Below, piece after piece: positions 40,022-49,762 of a DNA stretch of 64,000 nucleotides; within the stretch, counting starts at the first letter, position 1, and the number at the start of each line of letters is the position of its first letter. Source of the DNA: Limosilactobacillus urinaemulieris (GTDB taxonomy: Bacteria; Bacillota; Bacilli; Lactobacillales; Lactobacillaceae); contig NZ_JABUXR010000005.1 of the NCBI RefSeq assembly GCF_014838745.1, positions 1 through 64,000 of the forward strand. The letters run 5' to 3'. Position numbers and translations under genes: made by a program. Below the pieces are notes generated by a model, which was not told the origin of the DNA, did no database searches, and saw nothing but the letters and a program-made list of their open reading frames with translations.

Positions 40022-40068
40022 AAAAAAGATTCTTAAATTCCGGTAATTGGATTTAAGAATCTTTTTTC
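40022..40068 (+). terminator. Terminator of the hprK-lgt-gpsA-galU operon
   Basis: AAAAAAGATTCTTAAATTC pairs with GGATTTAAGAATCTTTTTT around a short loop. The T-run works on the plus strand and the reverse is nearly symmetric. Confidence 0.88.
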
Positions 40069-40179
40069 TTTAAAGCGCACCTTAATACTTATAAAAAGTA
40101 AGCATAGTGATAGACAATATTACTGAAACAAGTTATTATGAATAATAATTAAATTGTGTACTAAGGAGGAGCTTATAAT

Positions 40180-41118
40180 ATGGCTAACAAGGACCGTTAT
40201 GATGTAGTAGTAATTGGTGCTGGTCCCGGTGGAATGACTGCTGCAATGTATGCCTCACGGGCTAACCTATCCGTCTTAATGCTCGATCGTGGAATTTACG
40301 GTGGTAATTTGAACAATACGGCAACGATCGAAAACTATACCGGTTTTAAGAGCATTAAGGGACCAGAGCTTGCACAACAGATGTATGATGGTTCAATTCA
40401 ATTTGGCGCTGAATATGCCTACGGAACTGTGACTAACGTTGAAGTAAATGCTGATGGGACCAAAACGGTTTCCACTGACATGGATGAACAATTTGTTGCC
40501 AAGGCAATTGTAATTGCAACGGGTTCTGAGCAACGTCACTTAGGGGTTCCTGGTGAAGAAGAATTTAGTGGTCGTGGTGTTTCGTATTGTGCTGTCTGTG
40601 ATGGTGCCTTCTTTAAGGATAAACCCCTGATTGTTGTTGGTGGTGGTGATTCCGCTGTTGAGGAGGGGATGTACCTCGCTAATTTAGCATCTCAAGTAAC
40701 AGTTTTAGTTCGTGGCAATAAGCTTCGCGCACAACCAATGCTCCAAGATGAAGCAATGAAAAACGATAAAATGAACTTTATCTTTAATACTAGCGTAACT
40801 GAGATTACTGGTAATGATACAAAGGTTACTGGTGTCAAGACTCACAACAATCAAACTGGTGAGGATGGAACTATGGATGCAGATGGGATCTTTATTTATG
40901 TTGGTAACGTCCCAATGACAAAGCAGTTTACCTCATTAGGCATCCTTGACGATGCAGGCTGGGTTAAGACTGATAACACGATGAAGACAGTAGTTCCTGG
41001 GATCTTCGCTGTTGGTGATGTTCGTGAAACACCATTACGGCAGATTGCAACAGCTGTTGGTGATGGCTCAATTGCAGGGCAACAGGTTTACCAATATATT
41101 CAATCATTAGAAAAGTAA
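40180..41118 (+). CDS. trxB: Thioredoxin-disulfide reductase
   Basis: This FAD enzyme reduces thioredoxin with NADPH. The 312 residues show the FAD site VVIGAGPGGMTAAMYASRA, the redox-active CAVC motif in SYCAVCDGAFF (near residue 137), the NADPH site VGGGDSAVEEGMYLA and the C-terminal FAD segment GIFAVGDVRETPLRQIATAVGDG. Its start follows AAGGAGGAGCTTATAAT. It is monocistronic between two terminators. Important in a catalase-poor lactic acid bacterium for oxidative stress (inference). Confidence 0.97.
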   Translation: MANKDRYDVVVIGAGPGGMTAAMYASRANLSVLMLDRGIYGGNLNNTATIENYTGFKSIKGPELAQQMYDGSIQFGAEYAYGTVTNVEVNADGTKTVSTDMDEQFVAKAIVIATGSEQRHLGVPGEEEFSGRGVSYCAVCDGAFFKDKPLIVVGGGDSAVEEGMYLANLASQVTVLVRGNKLRAQPMLQDEAMKNDKMNFIFNTSVTEITGNDTKVTGVKTHNNQTGEDGTMDADGIFIYVGNVPMTKQFTSLGILDDAGWVKTDNTMKTVVPGIFAVGDVRETPLRQIATAVGDGSIAGQQVYQYIQSLEK

Positions 41119-41132
41119 ATAGTTTAATCACG

Positions 41133-41184
41133 GGGAGAGCATGGCAGAAGCTGTTTAAGGCTGATGTCATCGCTCTCTTTTCTT
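41133..41184 (+). terminator. Terminator of trxB
   Basis: GGAGAGCATG pairs with CATCGCTCTC with internal mismatches, followed by TTTTCTTGTTTTC. Confidence 0.6.
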
Positions 41185-41240
41185 GTTTTCTTTTTAATTT
41201 TAAAAGGGTATAGTTATGATAAATGAGGAGGAGCACTAAA

Positions 41241-42437
41241 ATGTCAGTACCAGTAATCGCAATGCAATGTAACTATGCGTACCTTGATAAATTATTTACT
41301 AGTTTAAAATCACTTCTTTATCATAATAGTGGCTTGAAGGTTTATATTTTAAATCCTGATATTCCTCAAGAGTGGTTTAAAAATGTAAATCAGCAGTTGA
41401 ATTCAATTGGCGATAGTGTAATTGACTTGAAAGTGGATCAGTCGGTCTTTGCTGATAGCCAGGTCTCGTTTAGCAATCGCTTAAATACGATGACGTTTAA
41501 TAAATTATTGTTACCAAAGCTTTTGCCGGGAGAAAAGGTACTGTATTTAGACAGTGATGTGATTATTAATCATTCAATAACTGCCCTACTTAACCTTGAT
41601 TTTTCTGAACCAGTAGCTGCAGTTAAGGATCTCAATTCTCCGGACAGTGAAATTAATGCTGGAGTAGTGTATTTTAATAATCCAGTAATTAACCACCAAC
41701 AGGGGATTGCTGATCAGTTATTGTCTGCTAGTAAACGACCTGGATTAAAGAATGCTGATCAATCGGTTTTAAGTAAGTTCTTTTACCAACAGGCCAAATT
41801 TTTGCCCCGTACCTATAATTATGAGGTTGGCATAGAAGGTTATGCGGTCTATCACCATATTGACCGCATAATTAGTGAACTAGCACGAATCAGTGATCCG
41901 GTAATTATTCACTTTGACTCTGACGATAAGCCCTGGAATTTACTTTCAACAGTTCGCTACCGTGAATTGTGGTGGTACTATAACAGAATGAGTATCCGGG
42001 ATATTATTGATCACGTCACTTTAGGAACAAATAAGCCGCGATGGTCAAAACTTCGTGGTCCACTATTTTGTTTAACGAACAGCCAAGACTTTAGCCATTT
42101 GACCGAACTTGTGACGACCCTATCAGATTACCAATTTGAAATTGCCGCGCGAACTTCAATGGGACCAAAGCTAGTGTCACTCCTAAAGTACCCCAATGTT
42201 CGGTTATATCAGGGAATCCTTCCGCAAGTAATGACAGACCGGCTTAACTGTGCGAAAGCCTATCTTGATGTTAATCGGGGGATGAAAGACATTGAAGTAA
42301 TTAGGCAGTTTCTTAAAAGCGGGAAACCAGTTCTGGCATTTAATAATACGATGAGTATGGCCGGAAATGACCAGTACTTAGTCTTCGAGAATGATCAAGT
42401 AGAAAAGATGATCGACTGGATTCGAACGATCGATTAG
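41241..42437 (+). CDS. Two-domain glycosyltransferase: GT8 plus GtfB-like C-terminal domain
   Basis: Residues 1-250 form a GT8 glycosyltransferase with the metal-binding LYLDSDVIINHSI (DSD motif near residue 100) and NAGVVYFNNP. Residues about 275-398 (FCLTNSQDFSHLTELVTTL, PNVRLYQGILPQ, AKAYLDVNRGMKDIEVIRQFL, LAFNNTMS) look like the C-terminal part of accessory-Sec GtfB-type glycosylation proteins. The ATG at 41241 follows GAGGAGGAGCACTAAA. Acceptor and sugar are unknown. A role in glycoprotein or envelope glycan synthesis is inferred. It stands alone between trxB and pgcA. Confidence 0.75.
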   Translation: MSVPVIAMQCNYAYLDKLFTSLKSLLYHNSGLKVYILNPDIPQEWFKNVNQQLNSIGDSVIDLKVDQSVFADSQVSFSNRLNTMTFNKLLLPKLLPGEKVLYLDSDVIINHSITALLNLDFSEPVAAVKDLNSPDSEINAGVVYFNNPVINHQQGIADQLLSASKRPGLKNADQSVLSKFFYQQAKFLPRTYNYEVGIEGYAVYHHIDRIISELARISDPVIIHFDSDDKPWNLLSTVRYRELWWYYNRMSIRDIIDHVTLGTNKPRWSKLRGPLFCLTNSQDFSHLTELVTTLSDYQFEIAARTSMGPKLVSLLKYPNVRLYQGILPQVMTDRLNCAKAYLDVNRGMKDIEVIRQFLKSGKPVLAFNNTMSMAGNDQYLVFENDQVEKMIDWIRTID

Positions 42438-42537
42438 TCGGAGTAAAACTTTAGTAAAACAATGAAGTAAACGAACACAGCTACTTGATAATGAGTTATA
42501 CTGATAGCAGATTATGAGAAACAAAGGAGCAATTTTG

Positions 42538-44265
42538 ATGAGCTGGAAAGATACTTACCAAGTTTGGAAAGACCGGACTGATCTTGAACCAAAATTAAAG
42601 AAAGAATTAGCTGCAATGCATGATGATAAGGAAATTGAAGATGCATTTTACGCACCAATGTCTTTCGGTACTGCCGGGATGCGAGGACTAATGGGTCCTG
42701 GAATTAACCGGATGAATGTTTATACCGTTCGTCAAGCAACTGAAGGTTTGGCAACGTTAATGGATTCTTTAGGGGATGAAATTAAGAAGCGTGGGGTTGC
42801 AATTAGTTATGATTCTCGTCATAATTCACGCCAATTTGCTCACGATTCAGCACGAGTACTAGGTGCTCACGGAATTAAAGTTTACATTTACGATAATTTA
42901 CGGCCAACACCAGAATTGTCATTTGCTGTTCGTTACTTACATACTTATGCTGGGATTATGATTACGGCTAGTCACAACCCTAAAGAATATAATGGTTACA
43001 AAATTTATGGTGAAGATGGTGGTCAAATGCCACCAAAGGAATCAGACATGATGACTGGTTATATCCGAAAGATTACCGATATCTTTGACATCAAATTAGC
43101 TGATGAACAAGAACTGTTGGATAACGGGACGGAAACAATTATTGGCGAAGATGTGGATGCTGCATACTTGGCCAATGCAAAGAGTGTTACCGTTAATCCA
43201 GATTTGGCAAAAGAATATGGTAAGGACATGAAGTTTGTCTTTACTCCATTATGTGGTACTGGCCGGATGCTTGGTGAACGGGCATTACGTCAAGCTGGCT
43301 TCACTAACTTTACAATCGAACCAACCGAAGCACAACCAAACGGTGATTTCCCTGGCTTGGAACACCCTAATCCAGAATTTCCAGAGGCATTTGTTCGTTC
43401 CATTAAGTTAGGAAAAGAAATTGGTGCAGATGTTTTGATTGCTACTGATCCTGATGCGGATCGTCTTGGCTGTGCAGTTCGTCAACCAAATGGTGAATAC
43501 CAATTGTTAACTGGTAACCAAATTGCTTCAATCATGTTGGCCTACATCCTTGAAGCTCACAAACAAGCAGGTACTTTGCCAGAGAATGCTGCTGCTGTAA
43601 AATCAATTGTTTCGACTAACTTTGCAGCTAAAATTGCCGAAAGCTACGGTGTTGAGATGATTAATGTTTTAACCGGCTTTAAGTGGATTGCGGATCAAAT
43701 TCATCAGTATGAAACTGGTAAGGCTGATCACACGTTCATGTTCGGTTTTGAAGAAAGCTACGGTTACCTCATTAAGCCATTTGTCCGTGATAAGGATGCA
43801 ATTCAATCATTAACCTTACTGGCTGAAGTTGCTGCTTATTACAGAAGCCGGAAGATGACATTGTATGATGGCCTTCAAGAATTATTCAAGAAGTATGGTT
43901 ACTTCCGTGAAAAGACTGTTGCCAACATGTACCCAGGTGTTGATGGTCCAGCTAAGATTCAAGGCTTGATGAAGAAGTTCCGTGAAGAAGCACCAACTAA
44001 CTTTGCTGGTCATAAGGTAATGGTAACTGAAGACTTTTCAAAGGGGACAAAGACAACCGCTGATGGTCAAGTTAGTGAACTTGGAATTCCCGAATCAAAC
44101 GTTCTCCGCTATGTCCTTGATGATGAAACCTGGATTGCTATCCGGCCATCCGGTACTGAACCAAAATTGAAGTTCTATATCGGTACTAGTGCACCATCCC
44201 TTGATGAAGCTAATTCTAAGCTAGCTGATTTTGAAAAGGCATTGAAGGAATTTGCAGAAGAATAG
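42538..44265 (+). CDS. pgcA: Phospho-sugar mutase (alpha-phosphoglucomutase)
   Basis: This enzyme interconverts glucose 6-phosphate and glucose 1-phosphate. The 575 residues show the active-site serine loop TASHNPKEYNGYK near residue 146, the metal-binding DPDADRLG (near 303), GFEESYGYL and the phosphate-binding RPSGTEPKLKFYIG at the C-terminus. The ATG at 42538 has AAAGGAGCAATTTTG before it, and gives the conserved N-terminus MSWKDTYQ. It is followed by a family B repeat and a shared terminator. Feeds galU. Confidence 0.96.
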   Translation: MSWKDTYQVWKDRTDLEPKLKKELAAMHDDKEIEDAFYAPMSFGTAGMRGLMGPGINRMNVYTVRQATEGLATLMDSLGDEIKKRGVAISYDSRHNSRQFAHDSARVLGAHGIKVYIYDNLRPTPELSFAVRYLHTYAGIMITASHNPKEYNGYKIYGEDGGQMPPKESDMMTGYIRKITDIFDIKLADEQELLDNGTETIIGEDVDAAYLANAKSVTVNPDLAKEYGKDMKFVFTPLCGTGRMLGERALRQAGFTNFTIEPTEAQPNGDFPGLEHPNPEFPEAFVRSIKLGKEIGADVLIATDPDADRLGCAVRQPNGEYQLLTGNQIASIMLAYILEAHKQAGTLPENAAAVKSIVSTNFAAKIAESYGVEMINVLTGFKWIADQIHQYETGKADHTFMFGFEESYGYLIKPFVRDKDAIQSLTLLAEVAAYYRSRKMTLYDGLQELFKKYGYFREKTVANMYPGVDGPAKIQGLMKKFREEAPTNFAGHKVMVTEDFSKGTKTTADGQVSELGIPESNVLRYVLDDETWIAIRPSGTEPKLKFYIGTSAPSLDEANSKLADFEKALKEFAEE

Positions 44266-44290
44266 ATTTAGTAGTGTAGATTATTAGAAG

Positions 44291-44433
44291 CTGGGAATTA
44301 ACTTTCTGGGAGGGACGGTTGACTAACCTAGAACGATGAATGATGATGAAATCATCAGAGTCGTTCGTAGCCGAATAGGCTTGCTTCGCTGCGTTAGACT
44401 CGAGTCCCTCAGTTAATTCCCGCGATTAGACTC
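44291..44433 (+). repeat. Extragenic repeat, family B copy 1
   Basis: Outer arms GGGAATTAACT (44293-44303) and AGTTAATTCCC (44411-44421), then GAGGGAC/GTCCCTC, and an inner GAACGA/TCGTTC hairpin make a long structure just past pgcA. A block of about 80 bases (from CTAACCTAGAACGA to GCGTTAGACTCGA) is nearly identical to the minus-strand copy at 57343-57507. The right end is CCCGCGATTAGACTC in both. Confidence 0.82.
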
Positions 44434-44463
44434 TCTAAGTTCGGGGATTAATAAGTATATAGA

Positions 44464-44502
44464 GGGCGGGAAAAAACTTAACGTTTTTTCTCGCCCTTTT
44501 TC
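44464..44502. terminator. Bidirectional terminator between pgcA and the LtaS-like gene
   Basis: GGGCGGGAAAAAAC pairs with GTTTTTTCTCGCCC around TTAAC, followed by a T-run. It ends both convergent genes. Confidence 0.85.
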
Positions 44503-44505
44503 TAT

Positions 44506-47430
44506 CTATTTTGCGATTTGTTTTAAGAATGAATTCTTTAGTAAGTAATGGCGACCAGCAGTAAGGTCATACTGAACTAATTGATAGTCATGAAAAAGTT
44601 TCTTTTGTTTTGCAGTGAGCTTAACGTGTTTTCCACGAGCGTTAACAAAGTCGGTTCCTCCTTGATGGGCTGAATTGTTTTTTGCGGTACCGTTAGTCGG
44701 TAATGATGTTGCCGGGATATCTTCAGCAACCTTCGTTAGTAGGGCATAGTAGGGTGAAACTTTAACATCCATTTGAGCAAGCGCCATTGCAGCAAAATTG
44801 TTTGGCCCAACAAGTTGGTGCTGCCAAGTAAGACGATTTTGGTTAGTCTTTCGTGCGGCTGCGTTATTATAAATGAAGTAATCAGTTTCGTGGAGCTGGG
44901 TACCATACTTTCCCATTGGTAAGCCATGATAAATTCCGGGGAGGTGATCACCATACCAAACAACAGTAGTTGGCTGCTTAAGCTTATCCAGCTGATTAAT
45001 CCACTCCTTTAATGCTTGATCAGTATAGTGAATTCCCTGAATATAAGTTTCAATTTGTGCTTTTTGATCAGGAGTTTTAAATCCTTTTCCGGAAACATGG
45101 TAATTCTTTTTTGTGTAGTAGGTTGGTTCATATGGCATGTGATTTTGCATAGTTGCTAATTGAACGAACTTACCGTGAGGTTGATGTTTAAGGTTTAACG
45201 TTACTTCTTTATAGGCAGAATCATCACTAACGCGGGGACTTCGTTGGATTTTTTGAGTATAGGTAATTTGGTCGCCACCATCGAAGTGATAGAACTTATT
45301 AAAGCCAAACTTTTTGTAAACCGTTTTTCTACTATAAAGATTTGCGGAAAATGGGTGGATTCCAATACTGTAATTAAACAGGTTGTTAATGGTAAAGGTC
45401 CGCCCTTGGTAAGGAACTAGTTGTGAATACGGTGTTGGTAATGTTGGCGAGAAGTTTGCAATTGAAAGACCAGTTAGGGCCTGGTATTCCATATTAGCTG
45501 TTCCGCCACCATAGCCTGAGCTAAGCATTAATCCACTAGTTGAACGCTTTTTTAACTGGTGAAGGTAGGCAATTGGGTTTCCGCTGACTTTCATTCCCGG
45601 AATCCGGGATGGATCTGAGTAGCTTTCGCTGAGGACAAACACCAGATTTTGGTCGCCAACACTATTATGGGTACGATTTTGATTAATTTTTGCTCCTAAC
45701 TTAGAGTAACGGTTAGCTAAAGCTTTCATTGTGGCGGCTGAATATCCCTTAGGCTTATTCATTACGTGGACGTCAATGTTATTGGCAAATTGGAGAAGAG
45801 TACCATTCATTTTAGCCCCCCGTAATTGGGAATAAAAGTATGGAGTATCGTCGATATTCTGCAATTGCTTATAGACGATCGAATTACTATGGTTTGCGAA
45901 ATTGAAGCTAAAGAGGTAGGCACAGGAAAGCGCCGCAATTGCAATCCGGATAATTGGGTTAAAGCGGCAAGAACTACCGACACGTTTTTCTAGTTGCCAA
46001 CAGATAGTAATAATAATGATGGCGACAATTAAAGTGAAAACAATCATCCACTTATTAACCATCCCCAGCATTTCACCAGGGGCAGTTAATGTTGAGACAT
46101 CAGTAGGAATAATTGGTTCATTTCTGGTCGCAATTTTAAGGATAGAAACTCCTAACCAGCCTAAGTAGAAAAGGATGGTTATCCCTGAGCTTAACCACCA
46201 ACGATTAGTAATTGCCATTAGGATCAAAGCAATTGCAAAAATAATAAGAACATTTACCGTAATAATCTTTGGTCGTTCGGTTAACATCCACTGAACCATC
46301 GTAAATTTACCACCCCAAAGGATAGTAAACGAACCAAGAGTGATCAGCCAGAGAATAATAAAGGTAAAGAAAACTGGCCAGAAGTTTTGGCAGATTCGTT
46401 TAAAACGGCTAAGAAGGTTATGGTAATTTAACTGCCAAGTTATTTTATTTCCCAGGAAATTAATTAGCGCTAAAATTCCGGCGAAAACGACAGCAATTAT
46501 GATACCAACCAAAAGCAAAAGCTGCCAATTAACATGTGGTAAGAGCAATGGAGTAAAGATCATCGGTAACCCGAGCAAGTTAAGAAGCAGAATTCCGGTA
46601 ACAGGTAAAAGGTACTCTCTAGACTTCTTGTTGATTGTTCGGAAAAACCATGCGGTCATTAGTAAACAAGTGAGGAGAAGAAATGGTTGGTATGCGTTAA
46701 TTCCTAATAAATAGTGTGTGTTGGGGGTAAGATCACTATGCGGACTATAATCAACATGGTTCATATTGAGCCAGGTAATTAGTGAGGAAAACAGTAAGCT
46801 GATGATTGTTAATCCGGCATAGCACTTGCTTGACCATTTTTTCAGCCATTGTTGATCGTTTGCTAGCCAGTCGCCAAGGGCAAAAAGATAGCTGAACCAG
46901 ATTAGGCTTGTCCCACGATGAAATCCAAATGCATCGTAACCGCTGATCAAGTTTATAAGGAAGAAAATGAATGAAAAGCCAATCAACCAGTGACGACGCG
47001 TAATTGTTGACCAACGATGACATAGTTTTTGTAATGGGTGAGCAAAAAGGTATAGCCCGCTGCAGACGAGCCAGGTGATAAATACTTGCTGAACAACGTA
47101 GAGTTCGGGAGAAGGTTGAGCAGTTGTGGTTACTGGTTGGGTAGTAAACTTCGCCCAGGTGAAGGTAATTATTCCAATAATCCATAGGTTAAGAACAACT
47201 ACCTGACGATTAAATTGTCGTTGCTGTTGATTAGCACCAATGGCGATTGGTACCCATAAGACAACTGTACTAACAAATGTTTTTAGAATCCACCAAAGAA
47301 TAAAGGGCAAGGTTGCTTCTTGGAGGTGGGTGAGAAGCTGACTTGCGGTTCCTAAAAAGCAAATAATTGTTAAGGCAACAAACAAAGTCCCCAATTGTTG
47401 CCCACACTTTTGCTTTAAACTACTAAACAT
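44506..47430 (-). CDS. LtaS-like sulfatase-fold polymer synthase with large membrane domain
   Basis: The 974-residue protein has about 12-13 hydrophobic segments in residues 1-520 and an extracellular sulfatase-fold domain from about 580. Metal and catalytic positions of LTA synthases are visible: LVFVLSESYSDPS (Glu), SSGYGGGTANMEYQALTG (Thr nucleophile) and VVWYGDHLPG (Asp-His). Classic LtaS has five segments and about 650 residues, so this is a longer relative that may move glycerol-phosphate or similar groups onto cell-envelope polymers. Substrate not determined. It converges with pgcA and is divergent from uvrB. The ATG at 47430 follows AAAGGAAAGTTGGAGATCA. Confidence 0.85.
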   Translation of the reverse strand: MFSSLKQKCGQQLGTLFVALTIICFLGTASQLLTHLQEATLPFILWWILKTFVSTVVLWVPIAIGANQQQRQFNRQVVVLNLWIIGIITFTWAKFTTQPVTTTAQPSPELYVVQQVFITWLVCSGLYLFAHPLQKLCHRWSTITRRHWLIGFSFIFFLINLISGYDAFGFHRGTSLIWFSYLFALGDWLANDQQWLKKWSSKCYAGLTIISLLFSSLITWLNMNHVDYSPHSDLTPNTHYLLGINAYQPFLLLTCLLMTAWFFRTINKKSREYLLPVTGILLLNLLGLPMIFTPLLLPHVNWQLLLLVGIIIAVVFAGILALINFLGNKITWQLNYHNLLSRFKRICQNFWPVFFTFIILWLITLGSFTILWGGKFTMVQWMLTERPKIITVNVLIIFAIALILMAITNRWWLSSGITILFYLGWLGVSILKIATRNEPIIPTDVSTLTAPGEMLGMVNKWMIVFTLIVAIIIITICWQLEKRVGSSCRFNPIIRIAIAALSCAYLFSFNFANHSNSIVYKQLQNIDDTPYFYSQLRGAKMNGTLLQFANNIDVHVMNKPKGYSAATMKALANRYSKLGAKINQNRTHNSVGDQNLVFVLSESYSDPSRIPGMKVSGNPIAYLHQLKKRSTSGLMLSSGYGGGTANMEYQALTGLSIANFSPTLPTPYSQLVPYQGRTFTINNLFNYSIGIHPFSANLYSRKTVYKKFGFNKFYHFDGGDQITYTQKIQRSPRVSDDSAYKEVTLNLKHQPHGKFVQLATMQNHMPYEPTYYTKKNYHVSGKGFKTPDQKAQIETYIQGIHYTDQALKEWINQLDKLKQPTTVVWYGDHLPGIYHGLPMGKYGTQLHETDYFIYNNAAARKTNQNRLTWQHQLVGPNNFAAMALAQMDVKVSPYYALLTKVAEDIPATSLPTNGTAKNNSAHQGGTDFVNARGKHVKLTAKQKKLFHDYQLVQYDLTAGRHYLLKNSFLKQIAK

Positions 47431-47585
47431 TGATCTCCAACTTTCCTTTTATGAAATTTAAACATTACTATTATATGTACAAGCAAAGTCGTGATTCAAT
47501 AGTAGAGAAAATGATTAAGGTAAAGTTAATTTACTGATGTGGATTGTTTTATAGTAAGACAGTTTAGAAATTCTATATTGATAGA

Positions 47586-47599
47586 CGAATGCATGTTCT
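47586..47599. promoter_or_regulatory. LexA (SOS) box-like operator before uvrB
   Basis: CGAATGCATGTTCT differs from the Firmicute GAAC-N4-GTTC core at one base (GAATGCATGTTC). It lies about 100 bases upstream of the uvrB start, between a TTGATA and a GATAAA that could be -35 and -10 boxes. This fits SOS control of uvrBA. Confidence 0.6.
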
Positions 47600-47640
47600 G
47601 ATGATAAACTAAAAGAGGTAATTTATCATTAGAAAGACGG

Positions 47641-47671
47641 AAGGTAACGAAGAACGAGTTGTTGCCTTCCA
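47641..47671 (+). promoter_or_regulatory. Leader hairpin before uvrB
   Basis: GGAAGGTAAC and GTTGCCTTCC form a ten-base stem (one mismatch) in the uvrB leader, ending 27 bases before the start codon. It is followed by ATTTTCG, so it may be a weak attenuator. Confidence 0.45.
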
Positions 47672-47697
47672 TTTTCGAGTGCTGAGGAGGATTAATC

Positions 47698-49755
47698 GTG
47701 ATATATCGTCAACCTCATAAAAATTTTGAGTTAGTTTCAGACTACAAGCCGACTGGGGATCAGCCAGAAGCAATTAAGGAATTAACCACTGGAATCAAGA
47801 AGGGCGAAAAGGCCCAGATCCTGTTAGGAGCCACCGGAACGGGAAAAACTTTTACGATTTCAAATGTTATTGCGAAAGTCAATAAACCAACATTAATTCT
47901 ATCCCATAACAAAACGCTAGCTGGACAATTATATAGTGAAATGAAAAAGTTCTTCCCGCATAATGCGGTTGAATATTTTGTTTCCTATTATGATTATTAC
48001 CAGCCAGAAGCTTATGTTCCTTCTAGCGATACATATATCGAAAAGGACGCATCGATTAATGATGAGATTGACGAATTGCGCCATTCCGCGACTAGTTCAT
48101 TAATGGAACGAGACGATGTTATTGTTGTGGCATCTGTTTCCAGTATTTTCGGTCTTGGTGATCCGAGTGAGTACCATAATCACGTAGTTTCATTACGGGT
48201 TGGCCAAGAAATTGAGCGGGATCGGTTACTCCGCGAGCTGGTTAATATTCAATTTGAACGTAACGATATTGATTTTCAACGGGGACGATTCAGAGTTCAC
48301 GGAGATGTTGTTGAAGTCTTTCCCGCATCACGTGAGGATAAAGCATTGCGGATTGAATTCTTTGGTGATGAAATTGACCGGATTCGTGAAGTTGATGCTC
48401 TGACTGGCGAAGTAATTGGTGATCGGGAACATATTTCAATCTTCCCGGCAACTCACTTCTTAACAAGTGAAGAGATTATGGATCGGGCACTTCCGCAGAT
48501 TGAAAATGACATGAAAAAGCAGGTTAAAAAGTTTACTGATGAAGGAAAACTCCTTGAGGCAGAACGAATTCAGCAACGGACAACTTATGATATCGAAATG
48601 CTTCGTGAAATGGGGTATTGTAACGGAATTGAAAATTACTCACGGTATATGGATGGTCGAAAACCTGGAGAGCCGCCATACACTTTACTGGATTTCTTTC
48701 CCAAAGACTTCTTGCTAGTAGTTGATGAATCACACCAAACGATGCCTCAAGTTCGGGGGATGTACAATGGTGATCGGGCCCGAAAGCAAATGCTAATTGA
48801 CTATGGTTTTCGGCTACCGAGTGCCCTTGATAATCGACCATTAAAATTAGCAGAATTTGAAAAACATGTTAACCAAGTTGTTTATATGTCGGCTACTCCT
48901 GGTCCGTATGAAATGGAACAAACAGATCACGTTGTTCAACAAATTATTCGACCAACCGGCTTACTAGACCCAACGATTGAGGTTCGACCGGTAATGGGAC
49001 AAATTGATGATCTGGTTGGCGAAATTAATAAGCGGATCGAAAAGCATGAACGCGTCTTTGTCACAACGTTGACTAAGAAAATGTCCGAGGATCTTACTGA
49101 CTACCTTAAAGATCTTGGATTAAAGGTTAAATACCTCCATAGCGACATCAAAACGCTAGAACGGACACAAATTATTCGTGATCTTCGCTTAGGCAAGTTT
49201 GACGTTCTTGTGGGAATTAACCTTCTTCGTGAAGGACTGGATGTTCCAGAAGTATCTTTAGTCGCGATTCTTGATGCTGATAAGGAAGGATTTTTACGGA
49301 ATGAGCGTTCCTTAATTCAGACAATTGGTCGGGCAGCACGAAATGTAAATGGTTCCGTAATTATGTATGCTGATACCGTTACTGATTCAATGCAAAAGGC
49401 AATTGATGAAACGAAGCGGCGACGGGAAATTCAGATGGCATACAATAAAAAGCATGGGATCACTCCTAAAACCATCATTAAGCCAATTCAAGAGGCTATT
49501 TCCTCAACTACGAAAACTGAGGATAGTGGAAAAGAAGCTGACAGTACAGAATTTACTACTAAAGACTTTGCTAAGCTAAACCATGATGATCAGACAAAGA
49601 TGGTTGAAGAATTAACTGAACAAATGCGGACAGCAGCCAAGCGGTTGGACTTTGAACAGGCCGCAACGCTTCGTGACACGATAATGGAATTAAAGGCCCA
49701 GATAACAGGGAAGAAAACTAAAAGGATGAAGCATAGTAAAAATAAGGGGGAGTGA
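47698..49755 (+). CDS. uvrB: Excinuclease ABC subunit B
   Basis: UvrB verifies DNA damage and holds UvrC during nucleotide excision repair. The 685 residues have Walker [11 protein letters not shown] near residue 44, the beta-hairpin [12 protein letters not shown], helicase motifs ([11 protein letters not shown] and [33 protein letters not shown]) and a C-terminal UVR domain ([19 protein letters not shown]). A GTG start at 47698 follows GAGGAGGATTAATC. It is eight bases before uvrA in the standard operon. Confidence 0.97.
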   Translation: MIYRQPHKNFELVSDYKPTGDQPEAIKELTTGIKKGEKAQILLGATGTGKTFTISNVIAKVNKPTLILSHNKTLAGQLYSEMKKFFPHNAVEYFVSYYDYYQPEAYVPSSDTYIEKDASINDEIDELRHSATSSLMERDDVIVVASVSSIFGLGDPSEYHNHVVSLRVGQEIERDRLLRELVNIQFERNDIDFQRGRFRVHGDVVEVFPASREDKALRIEFFGDEIDRIREVDALTGEVIGDREHISIFPATHFLTSEEIMDRALPQIENDMKKQVKKFTDEGKLLEAERIQQRTTYDIEMLREMGYCNGIENYSRYMDGRKPGEPPYTLLDFFPKDFLLVVDESHQTMPQVRGMYNGDRARKQMLIDYGFRLPSALDNRPLKLAEFEKHVNQVVYMSATPGPYEMEQTDHVVQQIIRPTGLLDPTIEVRPVMGQIDDLVGEINKRIEKHERVFVTTLTKKMSEDLTDYLKDLGLKVKYLHSDIKTLERTQIIRDLRLGKFDVLVGINLLREGLDVPEVSLVAILDADKEGFLRNERSLIQTIGRAARNVNGSVIMYADTVTDSMQKAIDETKRRREIQMAYNKKHGITPKTIIKPIQEAISSTTKTEDSGKEADSTEFTTKDFAKLNHDDQTKMVEELTEQMRTAAKRLDFEQAATLRDTIMELKAQITGKKTKRMKHSKNKGE

Positions 49756-49762
49756 ATTATTC

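Noticed and set aside
46499-47185. Short open frames opposite or shifted within the LtaS-like gene
   Set aside because: They lie inside a long, well-supported membrane protein and have no ribosome binding sites.
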